From assembly GCF_017814275.1 (NCBI RefSeq), contig NZ_JAGIYQ010000018.1, positions 1 to 64,000 on the forward strand: DNA of 64,000 nt, in the 5' to 3' direction. Both the position numbers and the translations under genes were made by a program. This DNA comes from Gottfriedia endophytica (lineage in GTDB: Bacteria > Bacillota > Bacilli > Bacillales > Bacillaceae_G). Within the stretch, counting starts at the first letter, position 1; each line of letters begins with the position of its first letter. Below the pieces are notes generated by a model, which made no database searches, was not told the DNA's origin, and saw only the letters and a program-made list of their open reading frames with translations. Shown here in pieces: positions 29,459 through 41,291 of this stretch.

Positions 29459-29525
29459 GTGTTCGGGAATAACTTTTTGTTATACAAAAATCCAACTATA
29501 TAAATGGAAGGAGAAAGAACCCTAT

Positions 29526-31604
29526 ATGACAAGAGAGTTCTCCTTAAATAATACTCGTAATATCGGGATTATGGCTCATATCGATGCTGGTAAAACTACA
29601 GCAACAGAGCGTATTCTTTATTATACTGGTCGTATTCATAAAATCGGCGAAACTCACGAAGGTGCTTCTCAAATGGACTGGATGGAGCAAGAGCAAGAAC
29701 GTGGTATCACAATTACTTCTGCTGCGACAACAGCTCAATGGAATAACCACCGTGTAAATATTATCGACACTCCTGGTCACGTAGACTTCACTGTTGAAGT
29801 TGAACGTTCATTACGTGTACTTGACGGTGCGGTAGCAGTACTTGATGCTCAATCTGGTGTTGAGCCTCAAACTGAAACAGTATGGCGTCAGGCAACAACT
29901 TACGGTGTACCACGCGTGGTATTCGTAAACAAAATGGATAAAATCGGTGCAGACTTCCTATATTCAGTTGGCACTTTACATGATCGTCTTCAAGCTAACG
30001 CTCATCCAATTCAATTACCTATGGGTGCTGAAGATGAGTTCTGGGGAATTATTGACTTAGTAGAAATGAAAGCTACTAAATATGTAAATGACCTGGGTAC
30101 TGATCTTGAAATAATTGAAATTCCAGATGAGTATAAAGATCAAGCTGAAGAATACCGTGGAAGATTAGTAGAAGCGGTTGCTGAACTTGATGAAGAGTTA
30201 ATGGAAAGATACCTTGAAGGTGAAGAAATCACAATTCCAGAATTGAAAGCGGCTATCCGTAAAGCTACTAATAGTGTTCAATTCTACCCAGTTATTTGTG
30301 GTTCTGCATTCAAAAACAAAGGTGTACAATTATTACTTGATACAGTAATTGACTACCTACCATCACCATTAGATGTACCAGCAATTAAAGGGATTGTACC
30401 TGATACTGAAGAAGAACTTATTCGTCATTCTAGTGATGAAGAGCCATTCTCTGCATTAGCATTCAAAATCATGACTGACCCTTACGTTGGTAAATTAACA
30501 TTCTTCCGTGTGTACTCAGGTACTTTAGAATCTGGTTCATACGTTCAAAACTCTACAAAAGGTAAACGCGAACGTGTAGGTCGTATCCTACAAATGCATG
30601 CGAACTCTCGTCAAGAGATTTCTAAAGTACATGCAGGTGATATCGCGGCTGCTGTAGGCTTAAAAGATACTACAACAGGTGACACTCTTTGTGATGAAAA
30701 GAATTTAGTAATTCTTGAATCAATGGAATTCCCTGAGCCAGTTATCTCGATTGCAATCGAACCAAAATCTAAAGCAGACCAAGATAAAATGGGTACTGCA
30801 TTAGCTAAATTAACAGAGGAAGATCCTACATTCCGTACGCATACTGACCAAGAAACTGGTCAAACAATCATTGCGGGTATGGGTGAGCTTCACCTTGATA
30901 TCATCGTTGACCGTTTACGTCGCGAATTCAAAGTTGAAGCAAACGTTGGTGCTCCTCAAGTAGCATACCGTGAAACTTTCCGTTCTTCTGCACAAGTAGA
31001 AGGTAAATTCGTACGCCAATCTGGTGGACGTGGTCAATTCGGTCATGTTTGGATTGAATTCTCTCCAAACGAAGAAGGAAAAGGCTTTGAGTTTGAAAAT
31101 GGAATCGTTGGTGGTGTTGTTCCTCGTGAATACATTCCAGCAGTTGCAGCAGGACTTGAAGATTCACTTAAAAATGGTGTATTAGCTGGTTTCCCACTAA
31201 TCGACATTAAAGCTCGTTTATTTGATGGTTCATATCATGATGTTGACTCAAACGAAATGGCGTTTAAAGTTGCTGCATCATTAGCTCTTAAAAACGCTGT
31301 TAAGAAATGTAACCCAGTTCTACTTGAACCATTAATGAAAGTAGAAGTTGTTATTCCTGAGGAATACTTAGGAGATATCATGGGTGATATTACTTCTCGT
31401 CGTGGTCGCGTTGAAGGTATGGAAGCTCGTGGTAACGCACAAGTTGTACGTGCTATGGTACCACTTTCAGAAATGTTTGGTTACGCAACTTCATTACGTT
31501 CTAACACTCAAGGTCGTGGAACGTTCTCAATGGTATTTGACCATTATGAAGATACACCAAAATCAATTTCTGAAGAAATTATCAAAAAATATAAAGGTGA
31601 GTAA
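29526..31604 (+). CDS. fusA: Elongation factor G
   Basis: EF-G drives translocation. The 692-residue product starts MTREFSL and has the GTPase motifs [14 protein letters not shown], the DTPGHVDF switch and [10 protein letters not shown] in domain G, then domains II to V in normal order, with the domain IV loop including [15 protein letters not shown] at 29526 is used; AAGGAG is about 13 nt upstream, a slightly long spacing. The longer frame from 29457 is leader sequence. Confidence 0.97.
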   Translation: MTREFSLNNTRNIGIMAHIDAGKTTATERILYYTGRIHKIGETHEGASQMDWMEQEQERGITITSAATTAQWNNHRVNIIDTPGHVDFTVEVERSLRVLDGAVAVLDAQSGVEPQTETVWRQATTYGVPRVVFVNKMDKIGADFLYSVGTLHDRLQANAHPIQLPMGAEDEFWGIIDLVEMKATKYVNDLGTDLEIIEIPDEYKDQAEEYRGRLVEAVAELDEELMERYLEGEEITIPELKAAIRKATNSVQFYPVICGSAFKNKGVQLLLDTVIDYLPSPLDVPAIKGIVPDTEEELIRHSSDEEPFSALAFKIMTDPYVGKLTFFRVYSGTLESGSYVQNSTKGKRERVGRILQMHANSRQEISKVHAGDIAAAVGLKDTTTGDTLCDEKNLVILESMEFPEPVISIAIEPKSKADQDKMGTALAKLTEEDPTFRTHTDQETGQTIIAGMGELHLDIIVDRLRREFKVEANVGAPQVAYRETFRSSAQVEGKFVRQSGGRGQFGHVWIEFSPNEEGKGFEFENGIVGGVVPREYIPAVAAGLEDSLKNGVLAGFPLIDIKARLFDGSYHDVDSNEMAFKVAASLALKNAVKKCNPVLLEPLMKVEVVIPEEYLGDIMGDITSRRGRVEGMEARGNAQVVRAMVPLSEMFGYATSLRSNTQGRGTFSMVFDHYEDTPKSISEEIIKKYKGE

Positions 31605-31633
31605 TTGATTATTTAATTCTCATCATGTATAAC
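31605..31633 (+). promoter_or_regulatory. Promoter of tuf
   Basis: TTGATT at 31605-31610 starts directly after the fusA stop; a 17-bp spacer leads to TATAAC at 31628-31633. Confidence 0.65.
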
Positions 31634-31635
31634 TA

Positions 31636-31680
31636 GTTATGTAAGCTATAAAGAGTACGAGTTACTCTTTATAGCATAAC
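31636..31680 (+). ncRNA. 5'-terminal stem-loop of the tuf transcript
   Basis: A perfect 13-bp stem (31645-31657 with 31663-31675, 5-nt loop), extended by GTTAT/ATAAC after a 4-nt bulge. There is no T run, so it is not a terminator. It would lie at the very 5' end of an mRNA started from 31605-31633. Confidence 0.6.
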
Positions 31681-31726
31681 AATAAATCTAATAAAATTTT
31701 TTCTTAAAATAAGGAGGCAATTTAGA

Positions 31727-32914
31727 ATGGGTAAAGCTAAATTCGAACGTTCTAAACCACACGTTAACGTTGGTACAATCGGACACGTTGACCATGGTAA
31801 AACTACATTAACTGCTGCTATTACAACTGTATTAGCTAAAACAGGTGGAGCAGAAGCTCGCGCTTACGATCAAATCGATGGTGCTCCAGAAGAAAGAGAA
31901 CGTGGTATCACAATCTCTACTGCACACGTTGAGTATGAAACTGAAACTCGTCACTATGCACACGTTGACTGCCCAGGTCATGCTGACTATGTTAAAAACA
32001 TGATCACTGGTGCTGCTCAAATGGATGGCGGTATCTTAGTAGTATCTGCTGCTGATGGTCCAATGCCACAAACTCGTGAGCACATCTTATTATCACGCCA
32101 AGTAGGTGTTCCTTACCTAGTTGTATTCATGAACAAATGTGATATGGTTGATGACGAAGAATTATTAGAATTAGTAGAAATGGAAATCCGTGACCTACTT
32201 TCTGAATATGAATTCCCAGGTGATGATATCCCTGTAATCAAAGGTTCTGCTCTTAAAGCTCTTGAAGGAGATGCTGAGTGGGAAGGCAAAATCCATGAAT
32301 TAATGGCTGCTGTTGATTCTTACATCCCAACTCCACAACGTGAAACTGACAAACCATTCTTAATGCCAGTTGAGGACGTATTCTCAATCACTGGTCGTGG
32401 TACAGTTGCTACTGGTCGTGTAGAACGTGGTATCGTTAAAGTTGGTGACGTTGTTGAAGTTATCGGTCTTGTTGAAGAGCCAAAATCAACAACTGTAACA
32501 GGTGTTGAAATGTTCCGTAAGCTTCTTGATCAAGCTGAAGCAGGAGATAACATCGGTGCACTTCTTCGTGGTGTAGCACGTGATGATATCCAACGTGGTC
32601 AAGTATTAGCTAAACCAGGTTCAGTTAAACAACACGCTAAATTCAAAGCGGAAGTTTATGTTTTATCAAAAGAAGAAGGTGGACGTCATACTCCATTCTT
32701 CGCTAACTACCGCCCACAATTCTATTTCCGTACTACTGACGTAACTGGAATCATCCAATTACCAGAAGGAACTGAAATGGTTATGCCTGGCGACAACATC
32801 GAAATGACTGTTGAACTAATCAACGCAATCGCTGTTGAAGAAGGAACTAAATTCTCAATCCGTGAAGGCGGACGTACAGTTGGAGCTGGCGTTGTAGCTT
32901 CAATCATTGAGTAA
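31727..32914 (+). CDS. tuf: Elongation factor Tu
   Basis: EF-Tu brings aminoacyl-tRNA to the ribosome. The 395-residue protein has [10 protein letters not shown] (P loop), [12 protein letters not shown] (switch II) and [10 protein letters not shown] in the G domain, then two beta-barrel domains ending [15 protein letters not shown]. It has an ideal AAGGAGG site. It is followed by a strong terminator that separates the str cluster from the S10 cluster. It is probably the only tuf gene, as in other bacilli. Confidence 0.98.
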   Translation: MGKAKFERSKPHVNVGTIGHVDHGKTTLTAAITTVLAKTGGAEARAYDQIDGAPEERERGITISTAHVEYETETRHYAHVDCPGHADYVKNMITGAAQMDGGILVVSAADGPMPQTREHILLSRQVGVPYLVVFMNKCDMVDDEELLELVEMEIRDLLSEYEFPGDDIPVIKGSALKALEGDAEWEGKIHELMAAVDSYIPTPQRETDKPFLMPVEDVFSITGRGTVATGRVERGIVKVGDVVEVIGLVEEPKSTTVTGVEMFRKLLDQAEAGDNIGALLRGVARDDIQRGQVLAKPGSVKQHAKFKAEVYVLSKEEGGRHTPFFANYRPQFYFRTTDVTGIIQLPEGTEMVMPGDNIEMTVELINAIAVEEGTKFSIREGGRTVGAGVVASIIE

Positions 32915-32930
32915 TTTATAATTGTATATT

Positions 32931-32967
32931 AAAAGCTTAGAGAATATTTTTCTCTAAGCTTTTTTTA
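32931..32967 (+). terminator. Terminator after tuf
   Basis: AAAAGCTTAGAGAA pairs with TTCTCTAAGCTTTT around a 5-nt loop and runs into T7. Confidence 0.93.
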
Positions 32968-33025
32968 TTTTTCTATTAGAATATATAATGGAATAAATTG
33001 ATAATTACTTCGTTTTAGATGAAAC

Positions 33026-33054
33026 TTGATTTTGCTATTCAAAGATTATATAAT
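33026..33054 (+). promoter_or_regulatory. S10 operon upstream promoter (P1)
   Basis: TTGATT at 33026-33031, 17-bp spacer, perfect TATAAT at 33049-33054. Confidence 0.7.
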
Positions 33055-33057
33055 AAC

Positions 33058-33117
33058 CAAGTGAATGAAAGGCAGAGCTAAACATTATTTATTAAACAAA
33101 TAACTAGAATTCACTTG
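33058..33117 (+). repeat. Inverted repeat between the two S10 promoters
   Basis: CAAGTGAAT at 33058-33066 and its exact complement ATTCACTTG at 33109-33117. The right arm covers part of the P2 -35 box. It may be an operator or an RNA stem in the P1 transcript. Confidence 0.45.
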
Positions 33118-33143
33118 CAAACCGCATTTATTTTAGTTATAAT
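33115..33143 (+). promoter_or_regulatory. S10 operon downstream promoter (P2)
   Basis: TTGCAA at 33115-33120, 17-bp spacer, TATAAT at 33138-33143. It corresponds in position to the main S10 promoter of B. subtilis. Confidence 0.75.
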
Positions 33144-33149
33144 AAATGA

Positions 33150-33585
<436 letters not shown>

Positions 33586-33619
33586 TTAATTACAATATAT
33601 TATTTAGGAGGTGTGACTT

Positions 33620-34249
33620 ATGACCAAAGGAATCTTAGGGAAAAAAATCGGTATGACACAAGTGTTTGCAGAAAACGGTGAATTAATTCCGGTTACTGTA
33701 ATCGAAGCTACTCCAAACGTAGTTCTTCAAAAGAAAGTTGCTGAAACTGACGGTTATGAAGCAATCCAATTAGGTTTTGCTGACAAACGTGAGAAATTAG
33801 CTAACAAACCAGAAAAAGGTCATGCATCAAAAGCAAACACTGCACCTAAGCGCTTCGTACGTGAAATTCGTAATGCTGATGTTGCAGCTTACGAAGTAGG
33901 TCAAGAAGTCAAAGTTGATATTTTTGCAAATGGTGACATCGTTGATGTATCAGGAATTTCAAAAGGTAAAGGTTTCCAAGGTAGCATTAAGCGCCACGGA
34001 CAATCTCGCGGACCAATGTCTCACGGTTCTCGTTACCACCGTCGTCCTGGTTCAATGGGTCCTGTAGCTCCAAACCGCGTATTCAAAAATAAAGCATTAC
34101 CTGGACGCATGGGTGGAGAACAAATCACAGTACAAAACCTACAAATCGTTAAAGTTGACGTTGAACGCAACTTACTATTAGTAAAAGGTAATGTACCAGG
34201 TGCTAAAAAATCTTACGTTACAATCCGTTCTGCGGTTAAATCTAACTAA
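33620..34249 (+). CDS. rplC: 50S ribosomal protein L3
   Basis: L3 is an early assembly protein that reaches to the peptidyl-transferase centre. The 209-residue product has the conserved start [15 protein letters not shown] and the extension [21 protein letters not shown], which carries the loop next to the active site. AGGAGGTG precedes the ATG by 7 nt. It lies 34 bp after rpsJ and 27 bp before rplD in the S10 operon. Confidence 0.97.
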   Translation: MTKGILGKKIGMTQVFAENGELIPVTVIEATPNVVLQKKVAETDGYEAIQLGFADKREKLANKPEKGHASKANTAPKRFVREIRNADVAAYEVGQEVKVDIFANGDIVDVSGISKGKGFQGSIKRHGQSRGPMSHGSRYHRRPGSMGPVAPNRVFKNKALPGRMGGEQITVQNLQIVKVDVERNLLLVKGNVPGAKKSYVTIRSAVKSN

Positions 34250-34276
34250 TTAACATAGAAGAAAGGAGGAAACCAA

Positions 34277-34900
34277 ATGCCTAAAGTTACTATGTATAAC
34301 CAAACAGGTTCTCAAGTTGGTGAAATCGAATTAGCTGAGTCAGTATTCGGTATTGCACCAAATGAACACGTACTATTTGACGCAGTAATGATGCAACGTG
34401 CATCTTTACGTCAAGGTACACATAAAGTAAAAACTCGTTCTGAAGTACGCGGTGGTGGTCGTAAACCATGGCGTCAAAAAGGAACTGGACGTGCTCGTCA
34501 AGGTTCGATCCGTTCTCCACAATGGCGTGGTGGTGGTATCGTATTCGGTCCATCTCCAAGATCATATGCTTACAAATTACCTAAAAAAGTTCGTCGTTTA
34601 GCGATTAAATCTGCTTTATCTACGAAAGTATTAGAGCAAAACATGCTTGTTTTAGAAGATTTAATGTTAAATGCACCAAAAACTAAAGATATGGTTGCTG
34701 TACTACAAGGCTTATCTGTTCAAAAGAAAGTTCTTATCGTAACAGCAGACGTAAATGAAAATGTTGCTTTATCAGCTCGTAACATCCAAGGGATTACTGT
34801 TATTGCTGCTGACGAAGTTAACGTACTAGATGTTTTACATCATGATACTTTAATCATGACTAAAGCAGCGGTGGAAAAAGTAGAGGAGGTGCTTGCGTAA
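34277..34900 (+). CDS. rplD: 50S ribosomal protein L4
   Basis: L4 lines the exit tunnel through a long loop, visible here as [38 protein letters not shown]. Changes in that loop give macrolide resistance; the [12 protein letters not shown] core is wild type. The 207-residue length is normal. The ATG follows AAAGGAGG. Its TAA stop shares one base with the rplW ATG, so the two are translationally coupled. Confidence 0.97.
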   Translation: MPKVTMYNQTGSQVGEIELAESVFGIAPNEHVLFDAVMMQRASLRQGTHKVKTRSEVRGGGRKPWRQKGTGRARQGSIRSPQWRGGGIVFGPSPRSYAYKLPKKVRRLAIKSALSTKVLEQNMLVLEDLMLNAPKTKDMVAVLQGLSVQKKVLIVTADVNENVALSARNIQGITVIAADEVNVLDVLHHDTLIMTKAAVEKVEEVLA

Positions 34901-35190
34901 TGAAGGATCCTCGTGATATTATCAAACGCCCAGTTATTACTGAAGCTTCTATGGAAGCTGTTGCTGAGAAAAAATATACTTTCGAAGTTGATGTAAGAGC
35001 TAATAAAACTGAAGTGAAAGATGCTATTGAAGCAATCTTCGGTGTAAAAGTAGAAAAAGTTAACGTTATGAATTACAAAGGTAAGTTTAAGCGCATGGGT
35101 AAACATGCTGGTTATACAAACCGTCGTAGAAAAGCAATCGTTAAATTAACTGCTGATAGCCAAGAAATCACATTATTCGAAGGCGTATAA
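34900..35190 (+). CDS. rplW: 50S ribosomal protein L23
   Basis: L23 sits at the tunnel exit and is the docking site for trigger factor and SRP. The 96-residue product begins [18 protein letters not shown] and has [30 protein letters not shown], the conserved rRNA-binding loop. Its ATG overlaps the rplD stop by one base, with AGAGGAGGTG about 8 nt upstream inside rplD. It lies 26 bp before rplB. Confidence 0.97.
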   Translation: MKDPRDIIKRPVITEASMEAVAEKKYTFEVDVRANKTEVKDAIEAIFGVKVEKVNVMNYKGKFKRMGKHAGYTNRRRKAIVKLTADSQEITLFEGV

Positions 35191-35216
35191 TTTAGTAGAA
35201 AAGGAGGGAAACAACG

Positions 35217-36047
35217 ATGGCAATCAAAAAGTATAAACCAACCACTAACGGTCGCCGTAATATGACTACTAACGATTTTGCTGAAATCACTACTGATAAA
35301 CCAGAAAAATCGTTATTAGCACCACTTAACAAAAAAGCTGGCCGTAACAACCAAGGTAAAATTACTGTTCGTCACCAAGGTGGTGGACACAAACGTCAAT
35401 ACCGTATCATCGACTTCAAACGTGATAAAGACGGTATACCAGGACGCGTTGCTACTATTGAGTACGATCCAAACCGTTCTGCTAACATTGCGTTAATTAA
35501 CTATGCTGATGGTGAAAAACGCTACATCCTAGCTCCTAAAAACTTAGAAGTTGGAACTGAAATTATGTCTGGCCCAGAAGCTGACATTAAAATCGGTAAT
35601 GCATTACCACTTGTTAACATTCCAGTTGGTACTACTATCCACAATATCGAGTTAAAACCAGGTCGTGGTGGACAATTAGTACGTTCTGCTGGTACTTCTG
35701 CTCAAGTATTAGGTAAAGAAGACCGTTACGTATTAGTTCGCTTAAACTCTGGTGAAGTACGTATGATCTTAGCTACTTGTCGCGCTACTGTAGGTCAAGT
35801 AGGTAACGAGCATCACGAACTTATTAACATCGGTAAAGCAGGTCGTTCTCGTTGGATGGGTAAACGTCCAACTGTACGTGGATCTGTAATGAACCCAGTT
35901 GATCACCCACACGGTGGTGGTGAAGGACGCTCTCCAATCGGACGTAAATCACCAATGTCTCCATGGGGTAAACCAACTCTTGGTTATAAAACTCGTAAGA
36001 AAAACAAAGCGTCAGACAAGTTTATCGTACGTCGTCGTAAAAAATAA
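35217..36047 (+). CDS. rplB: 50S ribosomal protein L2
   Basis: L2 is a primary 23S-binding protein required for subunit joining and peptidyl transfer. The 276-residue protein has [22 protein letters not shown] and the C-terminal [23 protein letters not shown] with the universally conserved histidine loop. The ATG follows AAAGGAGGG. A perfect 9-bp hairpin occupies the 57-bp gap before rpsS. Confidence 0.98.
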   Translation: MAIKKYKPTTNGRRNMTTNDFAEITTDKPEKSLLAPLNKKAGRNNQGKITVRHQGGGHKRQYRIIDFKRDKDGIPGRVATIEYDPNRSANIALINYADGEKRYILAPKNLEVGTEIMSGPEADIKIGNALPLVNIPVGTTIHNIELKPGRGGQLVRSAGTSAQVLGKEDRYVLVRLNSGEVRMILATCRATVGQVGNEHHELINIGKAGRSRWMGKRPTVRGSVMNPVDHPHGGGEGRSPIGRKSPMSPWGKPTLGYKTRKKNKASDKFIVRRRKK

Positions 36048-36057
36048 CGCGGTTGTG

Positions 36058-36079
36058 CTACGGTTCACTAGAACCGTAG
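36058..36079 (+). ncRNA. Intercistronic hairpin between rplB and rpsS
   Basis: CTACGGTTC at 36058-36066 and GAACCGTAG at 36071-36079 form a perfect 9-bp stem with an ACTA loop. No T run follows. It may be a processing or stability element. Confidence 0.6.
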
Positions 36080-36104
36080 GTCAATCACGAAGGGAGGTAC
36101 CACA

Positions 36105-36383
36105 ATGGGACGCAGCCTGAAAAAAGGACCATTTATTGATGATCATTTATTGGCAAAAGTTGAGAAATTAAACGAGACTGAATCTAAACAAGTTGTTAAA
36201 ACTTGGTCACGTCGTTCAACAATTTTTCCACAATTTATCGGACATACTATTGCAGTGTATGATGGACGTAAACACGTACCTGTATACGTAACAGAAGATA
36301 TGGTAGGTCACAAACTTGGCGAATTTGCTCCAACTCGTACTTACAAAGGTCACGATGCGGATGACAAAAAAACTAGAAGATAA
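36105..36383 (+). CDS. rpsS: 30S ribosomal protein S19
   Basis: S19 is a 30S head protein at the intersubunit bridge with L5 and S13. The 92-residue product has the family core [66 protein letters not shown] split over the middle. The start is ATG behind AGGGAGGT. It is followed 17 bp later by rplV. Nothing unusual was seen. Confidence 0.97.
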   Translation: MGRSLKKGPFIDDHLLAKVEKLNETESKQVVKTWSRRSTIFPQFIGHTIAVYDGRKHVPVYVTEDMVGHKLGEFAPTRTYKGHDADDKKTRR

Positions 36384-36400
36384 TGAGAGGAGGCACTCCA

Positions 36401-36742
36401 ATGCAAGCTAAAGCTGTATTAAGAACAGTTCGAATCGCTCCTCGTAAAGTTCGTCTTGTAGTCGATTTAATCCGAGGAAAAGGAATTGGTGAAGCGATCG
36501 CAATCCTTCGTCATACACCTAAAACTGCTTCTCCAGTTGTAGAAAAACTATTAAAATCTGCTATTGCTAACGCAGAACACAACTATGATATGGATATCAA
36601 CAACTTATACGTTGAAAAAGTATTCGTTGATGAAGGTCCAACTTTAAAACGTTTCCGCCCACGTGCTCAAGGACGTGCTAGCGCAATCAATAAACGCACA
36701 AGCCACATTACATTAGTGGTATCTGAGAAGAAGGAGGGATAA
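36401..36742 (+). CDS. rplV: 50S ribosomal protein L22
   Basis: L22 reaches into the exit tunnel with a long beta hairpin; here the tip region reads [18 protein letters not shown], wild type for macrolide-resistance sites. The 113-residue length is normal. ATG at 36401 is used, behind GAGAGGAGG; the frame extension to 36383 overlaps that site. It lies 3 bp before rpsC, implying coupled translation. Confidence 0.97.
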   Translation: MQAKAVLRTVRIAPRKVRLVVDLIRGKGIGEAIAILRHTPKTASPVVEKLLKSAIANAEHNYDMDINNLYVEKVFVDEGPTLKRFRPRAQGRASAINKRTSHITLVVSEKKEG

Positions 36743-36745
36743 TCG

Positions 36746-37405
36746 ATGGGTCAAAAGGTAAATCCAGTCGGACTTCGTGTCGGTATTATCCGTGATTGGG
36801 AATCTAAATGGTACGCTGAAAAAGATTATGCTGATCTATTACATGAAGATTTAAAAATTCGTGAATACATTAACGCTCGTCTTGCTGATTCTGCGGTTTC
36901 TAAAGTAGAAATTGAAAGAGCTGCAAACCGTGTTAACGTTACAGTTCACACTGCTAAACCTGGTATGGTAATCGGTAAAGGTGGTAGCGAAGTTGAAGCA
37001 CTTCGTAAAGCTTTAAACAACCTAACAGGCAAACGCGTTCATATCAACATCATTGAAATTAAAAAAGCTGATTTAGATGCTAAATTAGTAGCTGAGAATA
37101 TTGCTCGTCAATTAGAAAACCGTGTTTCTTTCCGTCGTGCTCAAAAGCAATCATTACAACGTTCAATGCGTGCTGGTGCACAAGGAATTAAAACGCAAGT
37201 TTCTGGTCGTCTTGGCGGCGCAGATATTGCTCGTGCTGAATCTTATAGTGAAGGTACAGTACCACTACACACTTTACGTGCAGATATCGATTATGCAACT
37301 GCAGAAGCAGATACAACATACGGTAAACTAGGCGTTAAAGTTTGGATCTATCGTGGTGAAGTTCTTCCTACTAAAAAGAAAGCTTCTGAGGAAGGAGGAA
37401 ATTAA
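36746..37405 (+). CDS. rpsC: 30S ribosomal protein S3
   Basis: S3 lines the mRNA entry channel and has helicase-like function. The 219-residue product has [22 protein letters not shown], a KH domain with the GKGG-type loop ([22 protein letters not shown]) and the C-terminal domain with [35 protein letters not shown] lies at the rplV end. rplP begins 2 bp after the stop. Confidence 0.97.
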   Translation: MGQKVNPVGLRVGIIRDWESKWYAEKDYADLLHEDLKIREYINARLADSAVSKVEIERAANRVNVTVHTAKPGMVIGKGGSEVEALRKALNNLTGKRVHINIIEIKKADLDAKLVAENIARQLENRVSFRRAQKQSLQRSMRAGAQGIKTQVSGRLGGADIARAESYSEGTVPLHTLRADIDYATAEADTTYGKLGVKVWIYRGEVLPTKKKASEEGGN

Positions 37406-37407
37406 TT

Positions 37408-38032
<625 letters not shown>

Positions 38033-38054
38033 TCATTGAGGGGAGGTTTGCACA

Positions 38055-38318
38055 GTGAGCGAACGTAACCAACGTAAAGTTTACACAGGACGTGTAGTTT
38101 CTGATAAAATGGATAAGACAATCACAGTTGTGGTTGAAACTTATAAAAAGCATAAACTATACGGAAAACGCGTTAGATATTCTAAAAAATATAAAGCGCA
38201 CGATGAGCTTAACCAAGCAAAAGTTGGCGATATCGTAAAAATCATGGAGACTCGTCCATTATCAGCTACAAAACGTTTCCGTTTAATTGAAATTGTAGAA
38301 GAAGCTGTTATTATCTAA
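38055..38318 (+). CDS. rpsQ: 30S ribosomal protein S17
   Basis: S17 is a primary 16S-binding OB-fold protein. The 87-residue protein has [22 protein letters not shown] and the C-terminal [20 protein letters not shown]. The start is GTG at 38055, 7-8 nt after GGGGAGGT, as in B. subtilis. It lies 22 bp after rpmC and 48 bp before rplN. Confidence 0.97.
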   Translation: MSERNQRKVYTGRVVSDKMDKTITVVVETYKKHKLYGKRVRYSKKYKAHDELNQAKVGDIVKIMETRPLSATKRFRLIEIVEEAVII

Positions 38319-38366
38319 ATAGATATGCTCGGATAATATTTATATTCCGAAGGGAGGTCAACAGAT

Positions 38367-38735
38367 ATGATCCAACAAGAATCTCGTTTGAAAGTTGCAG
38401 ATAACTCAGGTGCTCGTGAATTACTTACTATTAAAGTATTAGGTGGTTCAGGACGTAAAACTGCTAATATCGGTGACATTATCGTATGTACAGTAAAACA
38501 AGCAACACCAGGTGGCGTTGTTAAAAAAGGTGACGTAGTTAAAGCCGTTATCGTTCGTACGAAACGTGGTATGCGTCGTCCTGATGGTTCTTATATCCGT
38601 TTTGATGAAAACGCAGCTGTTATCATCAAAGACGATAAGAGCCCTCGTGGAACTCGTATTTTCGGACCAGTTGCACGTGAATTACGTGATAGCAACTTCA
38701 TGAAAATCGTATCATTAGCTCCAGAAGTTCTTTAA
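38367..38735 (+). CDS. rplN: 50S ribosomal protein L14
   Basis: L14 contacts 16S rRNA across the subunit interface and is the target of the silencing factor RsfS. The 122-residue length is typical. Landmarks are [50 protein letters not shown] and the C-terminal [23 protein letters not shown]. The ATG follows GAAGGGAGGT. It lies 43 bp before rplX. Confidence 0.97.
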   Translation: MIQQESRLKVADNSGARELLTIKVLGGSGRKTANIGDIIVCTVKQATPGGVVKKGDVVKAVIVRTKRGMRRPDGSYIRFDENAAVIIKDDKSPRGTRIFGPVARELRDSNFMKIVSLAPEVL

Positions 38736-38778
38736 TTAAAAACTTCAAAAAGCCTTATTAAGGAGGTGCACGAAGAAG

Positions 38779-39090
38779 ATGCATGTAAAAAAAGGTGATA
38801 AAGTTCAAGTTATCTCTGGTAAAGACAAAGGAAAACAAGGCGTTATCCTTGCTGCTTTTCCAAAGAAGAACCGCGTACTAGTTGAAGGTGTTAACATCGT
38901 TAAAAAACACGCGAAACCAACACAAGCTAACCCACAAGGTGGCATCATCGAAAAAGAAGCACCAATCCATGTTTCTAATGTTATGGCATTAGATCCAAAA
39001 ACTGGCGTACCTACCCGAGTAGGTTACCAATTAGTGGATGGTAAAAAAGTACGTGTTGCAAAAAAATCAGGCGAATTACTTGATAAATAA
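38779..39090 (+). CDS. rplX: 50S ribosomal protein L24
   Basis: L24 is an assembly initiator with a KOW motif near the tunnel exit. The 103-residue product begins [21 protein letters not shown] (the KOW motif), followed by the rRNA-binding loop [39 protein letters not shown] lies 10 nt before the ATG. Nothing unusual was seen. Confidence 0.97.
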   Translation: MHVKKGDKVQVISGKDKGKQGVILAAFPKKNRVLVEGVNIVKKHAKPTQANPQGGIIEKEAPIHVSNVMALDPKTGVPTRVGYQLVDGKKVRVAKKSGELLDK

Positions 39091-39118
39091 TAGAAATAAA
39101 TGAAAGGAGGTCTTCTGA

Positions 39119-39658
39119 ATGAACCGCCTAGTTGAGAAATATCAAAGTGAAATTACTCCTGCTCTAATGAGCAAGTTTAACTATAAATCAGTTATGGAAG
39201 TGCCTAAGATTGAAAAAATCGTCATCAACATGGGTGTTGGTGAGGCTGTTTCAAACTCTAAAGCACTAGATACAGCAGTTGAGGAATTAACAAAAATCGC
39301 AGGTCAAAAACCTGTAGTAACAAAAGCTAAAAAATCAATCGCTGGTTTCCGTCTTCGTGAAGGAATGCCGATCGGTGCGAAAGTTACATTACGTGGTGAG
39401 CGTATGTATGAATTCTTTGATAAATTAGTGTCAGTTACTTTACCTCGTGTACGTGACTTCCGTGGGATTTCTAAAAAATCATTCGATGGTCGTGGTAACT
39501 ATACTTTAGGTGTTAAAGAACAATTAATCTTCCCAGAGATCGATTATGATAAAGTGAACAAAGTACGTGGTATGGACATCGTTATTGTAACTACTGCAAA
39601 CACTGATGAAGAAGCTCGTGAAATGCTAACATTATTCGGAATGCCTTTTCAAAAATAA
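39119..39658 (+). CDS. rplE: 50S ribosomal protein L5
   Basis: L5 binds 5S rRNA and forms the central protuberance. The 179-residue protein has [25 protein letters not shown], the [31 protein letters not shown] block and [30 protein letters not shown]. The ATG follows AAAGGAGGT. It is followed 34 bp later by rpsN. Confidence 0.98.
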   Translation: MNRLVEKYQSEITPALMSKFNYKSVMEVPKIEKIVINMGVGEAVSNSKALDTAVEELTKIAGQKPVVTKAKKSIAGFRLREGMPIGAKVTLRGERMYEFFDKLVSVTLPRVRDFRGISKKSFDGRGNYTLGVKEQLIFPEIDYDKVNKVRGMDIVIVTTANTDEEAREMLTLFGMPFQK

Positions 39659-39674
39659 TGAAAGCCAGCGCTAA

Positions 39675-39878
<204 letters not shown>

Positions 39879-39911
39879 TATATTGAGAATTAGGAAGGAG
39901 GTTATCTGAAC

Positions 39912-40310
39912 ATGGTCATGACAGATCCTATTGCAGATATGCTTACTCGCATTCGTAATGCGAACATGGTACGTCACGAGAAGTTAGAACTACCAGGTTC
40001 TAACCTTAAAAAAGAAGTTGCTGAAATCCTTAAACGTGAAGGTTTCATCCGCGACGTGGAGTACATTGAAGACAACAAACAAGGTATTATTCGTATCTTC
40101 TTAAAATACGGTGTTAACAACGAACGTGTTATCACTGGTCTAAAAAGAATTTCTAAACCTGGTTTACGTGTTTACGCTAAAACTGATGAAGTACCTCGCG
40201 TACTGAACGGTTTAGGTATTGCAATCCTTTCAACTTCGAAAGGTTTAATGACAGATAAAGAAGCTCGCCAAGCTAAAACTGGTGGCGAAATCTTAGCATA
40301 CGTTTGGTAA
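39912..40310 (+). CDS. rpsH: 30S ribosomal protein S8
   Basis: S8 is a central-domain assembly protein and in E. coli the spc operon repressor. The 132-residue protein starts [17 protein letters not shown] and ends GGEILAYVW; the RNA-binding part ISTSKG-type segment reads [15 protein letters not shown]. The ATG at 39912 follows AAGGAGGT by 9 nt. Length is the same as in B. subtilis. Confidence 0.97.
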   Translation: MVMTDPIADMLTRIRNANMVRHEKLELPGSNLKKEVAEILKREGFIRDVEYIEDNKQGIIRIFLKYGVNNERVITGLKRISKPGLRVYAKTDEVPRVLNGLGIAILSTSKGLMTDKEARQAKTGGEILAYVW

Positions 40311-40340
40311 TAAACGACAGAGAGAATGGAGGTGTAATGA

Positions 40341-40877
40341 ATGTCTCGTGTTGGTAAAAAAGAACTTGTAATTCCAGCTGGAGTTACAATCACTAATAAC
40401 AACAATACTGTAACAGTAAAAGGTCCTAAAGGAGAGTTAACTCGTACTTTCCATGCTGACATGCAAATCGAACTTAACGAGAACGTATTAACAGTTGCAC
40501 GTCCAACTGATAACAAAGAGCACCGTGCTCTTCATGGTACTACTCGTGCAATCCTTGGAAACATGGTTGAAGGTGTAACTAATGGTTATACTCGTAGCCT
40601 TGACTTAATCGGGGTTGGTTACCGTGCTTCTAAAGCTGGTAATAAATTAGTTCTAAACGTTGGATACTCTCACCCAGTTGAGATTACTCCAGAAGAAGGT
40701 ATTGAGATTGAGGTTCCTGCAAACACAAAAGTTATCGTTAAAGGTATCGATAAAGAGCGTGTAGGTGCAGTTGCAGCTAATATCCGTCAAGTACGCCCAC
40801 CAGAGCCTTATAAAGGTAAAGGTATTCGTTACGAAGGCGAAACTGTTCGTCGTAAAGAAGGTAAAACTGCGAAGTAA
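40341..40877 (+). CDS. rplF: 50S ribosomal protein L6
   Basis: L6 lies at the base of the L12 stalk near the factor-binding site. The 178-residue product has two similar alpha/beta domains and the conserved C-terminal sequence [20 protein letters not shown]. The ATG follows TGGAGGTG. It lies between rpsH (30 bp) and rplR (31 bp) in the spc operon. Confidence 0.97.
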   Translation: MSRVGKKELVIPAGVTITNNNNTVTVKGPKGELTRTFHADMQIELNENVLTVARPTDNKEHRALHGTTRAILGNMVEGVTNGYTRSLDLIGVGYRASKAGNKLVLNVGYSHPVEITPEEGIEIEVPANTKVIVKGIDKERVGAVAANIRQVRPPEPYKGKGIRYEGETVRRKEGKTAK

Positions 40878-40908
40878 TTTAACTAGATAACAGAAAGGAG
40901 TGACCAAG

Positions 40909-41271
40909 ATGATCACAAAAGCTGATAAAAATGCTGTACGTAAGAAAAGACATGGTCGTGTACGTACAAAATTATCTGGTACTCAAGAACGTCCACGTTT
41001 AAACGTTTTTCGTTCTAGCCAACATATCTATGCTCAAGTAATTGATGATGTTAATGGTGTAACATTAGCAAGCGCATCAACTTTAGATAAAGATTTATCT
41101 TTAAATGGTACTGGCAACGTTGAAGCTGCTAAACAAGTTGGCCTTTTAGTTGCAAAACGCGCAACTGAAAAAGGTGTTACTGAAGTAGTATTTGACCGCG
41201 GTGGTTACTTATATCATGGTCGCGTAAAAGCTTTAGCTGAAGCTGCTCGTGAAGCTGGATTACAATTTTAA
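40909..41271 (+). CDS. rplR: 50S ribosomal protein L18
   Basis: L18 binds 5S rRNA with L5. The 120-residue product starts [24 protein letters not shown] and has [20 protein letters not shown] and the C-terminal [29 protein letters not shown] at 40909 is 8 nt after AAAGGAG; the GTG at 40900 overlaps that site. Nothing unusual was seen. Confidence 0.96.
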   Translation: MITKADKNAVRKKRHGRVRTKLSGTQERPRLNVFRSSQHIYAQVIDDVNGVTLASASTLDKDLSLNGTGNVEAAKQVGLLVAKRATEKGVTEVVFDRGGYLYHGRVKALAEAAREAGLQF

Positions 41272-41291
41272 TCGAAGAAGGAGGGACATAC

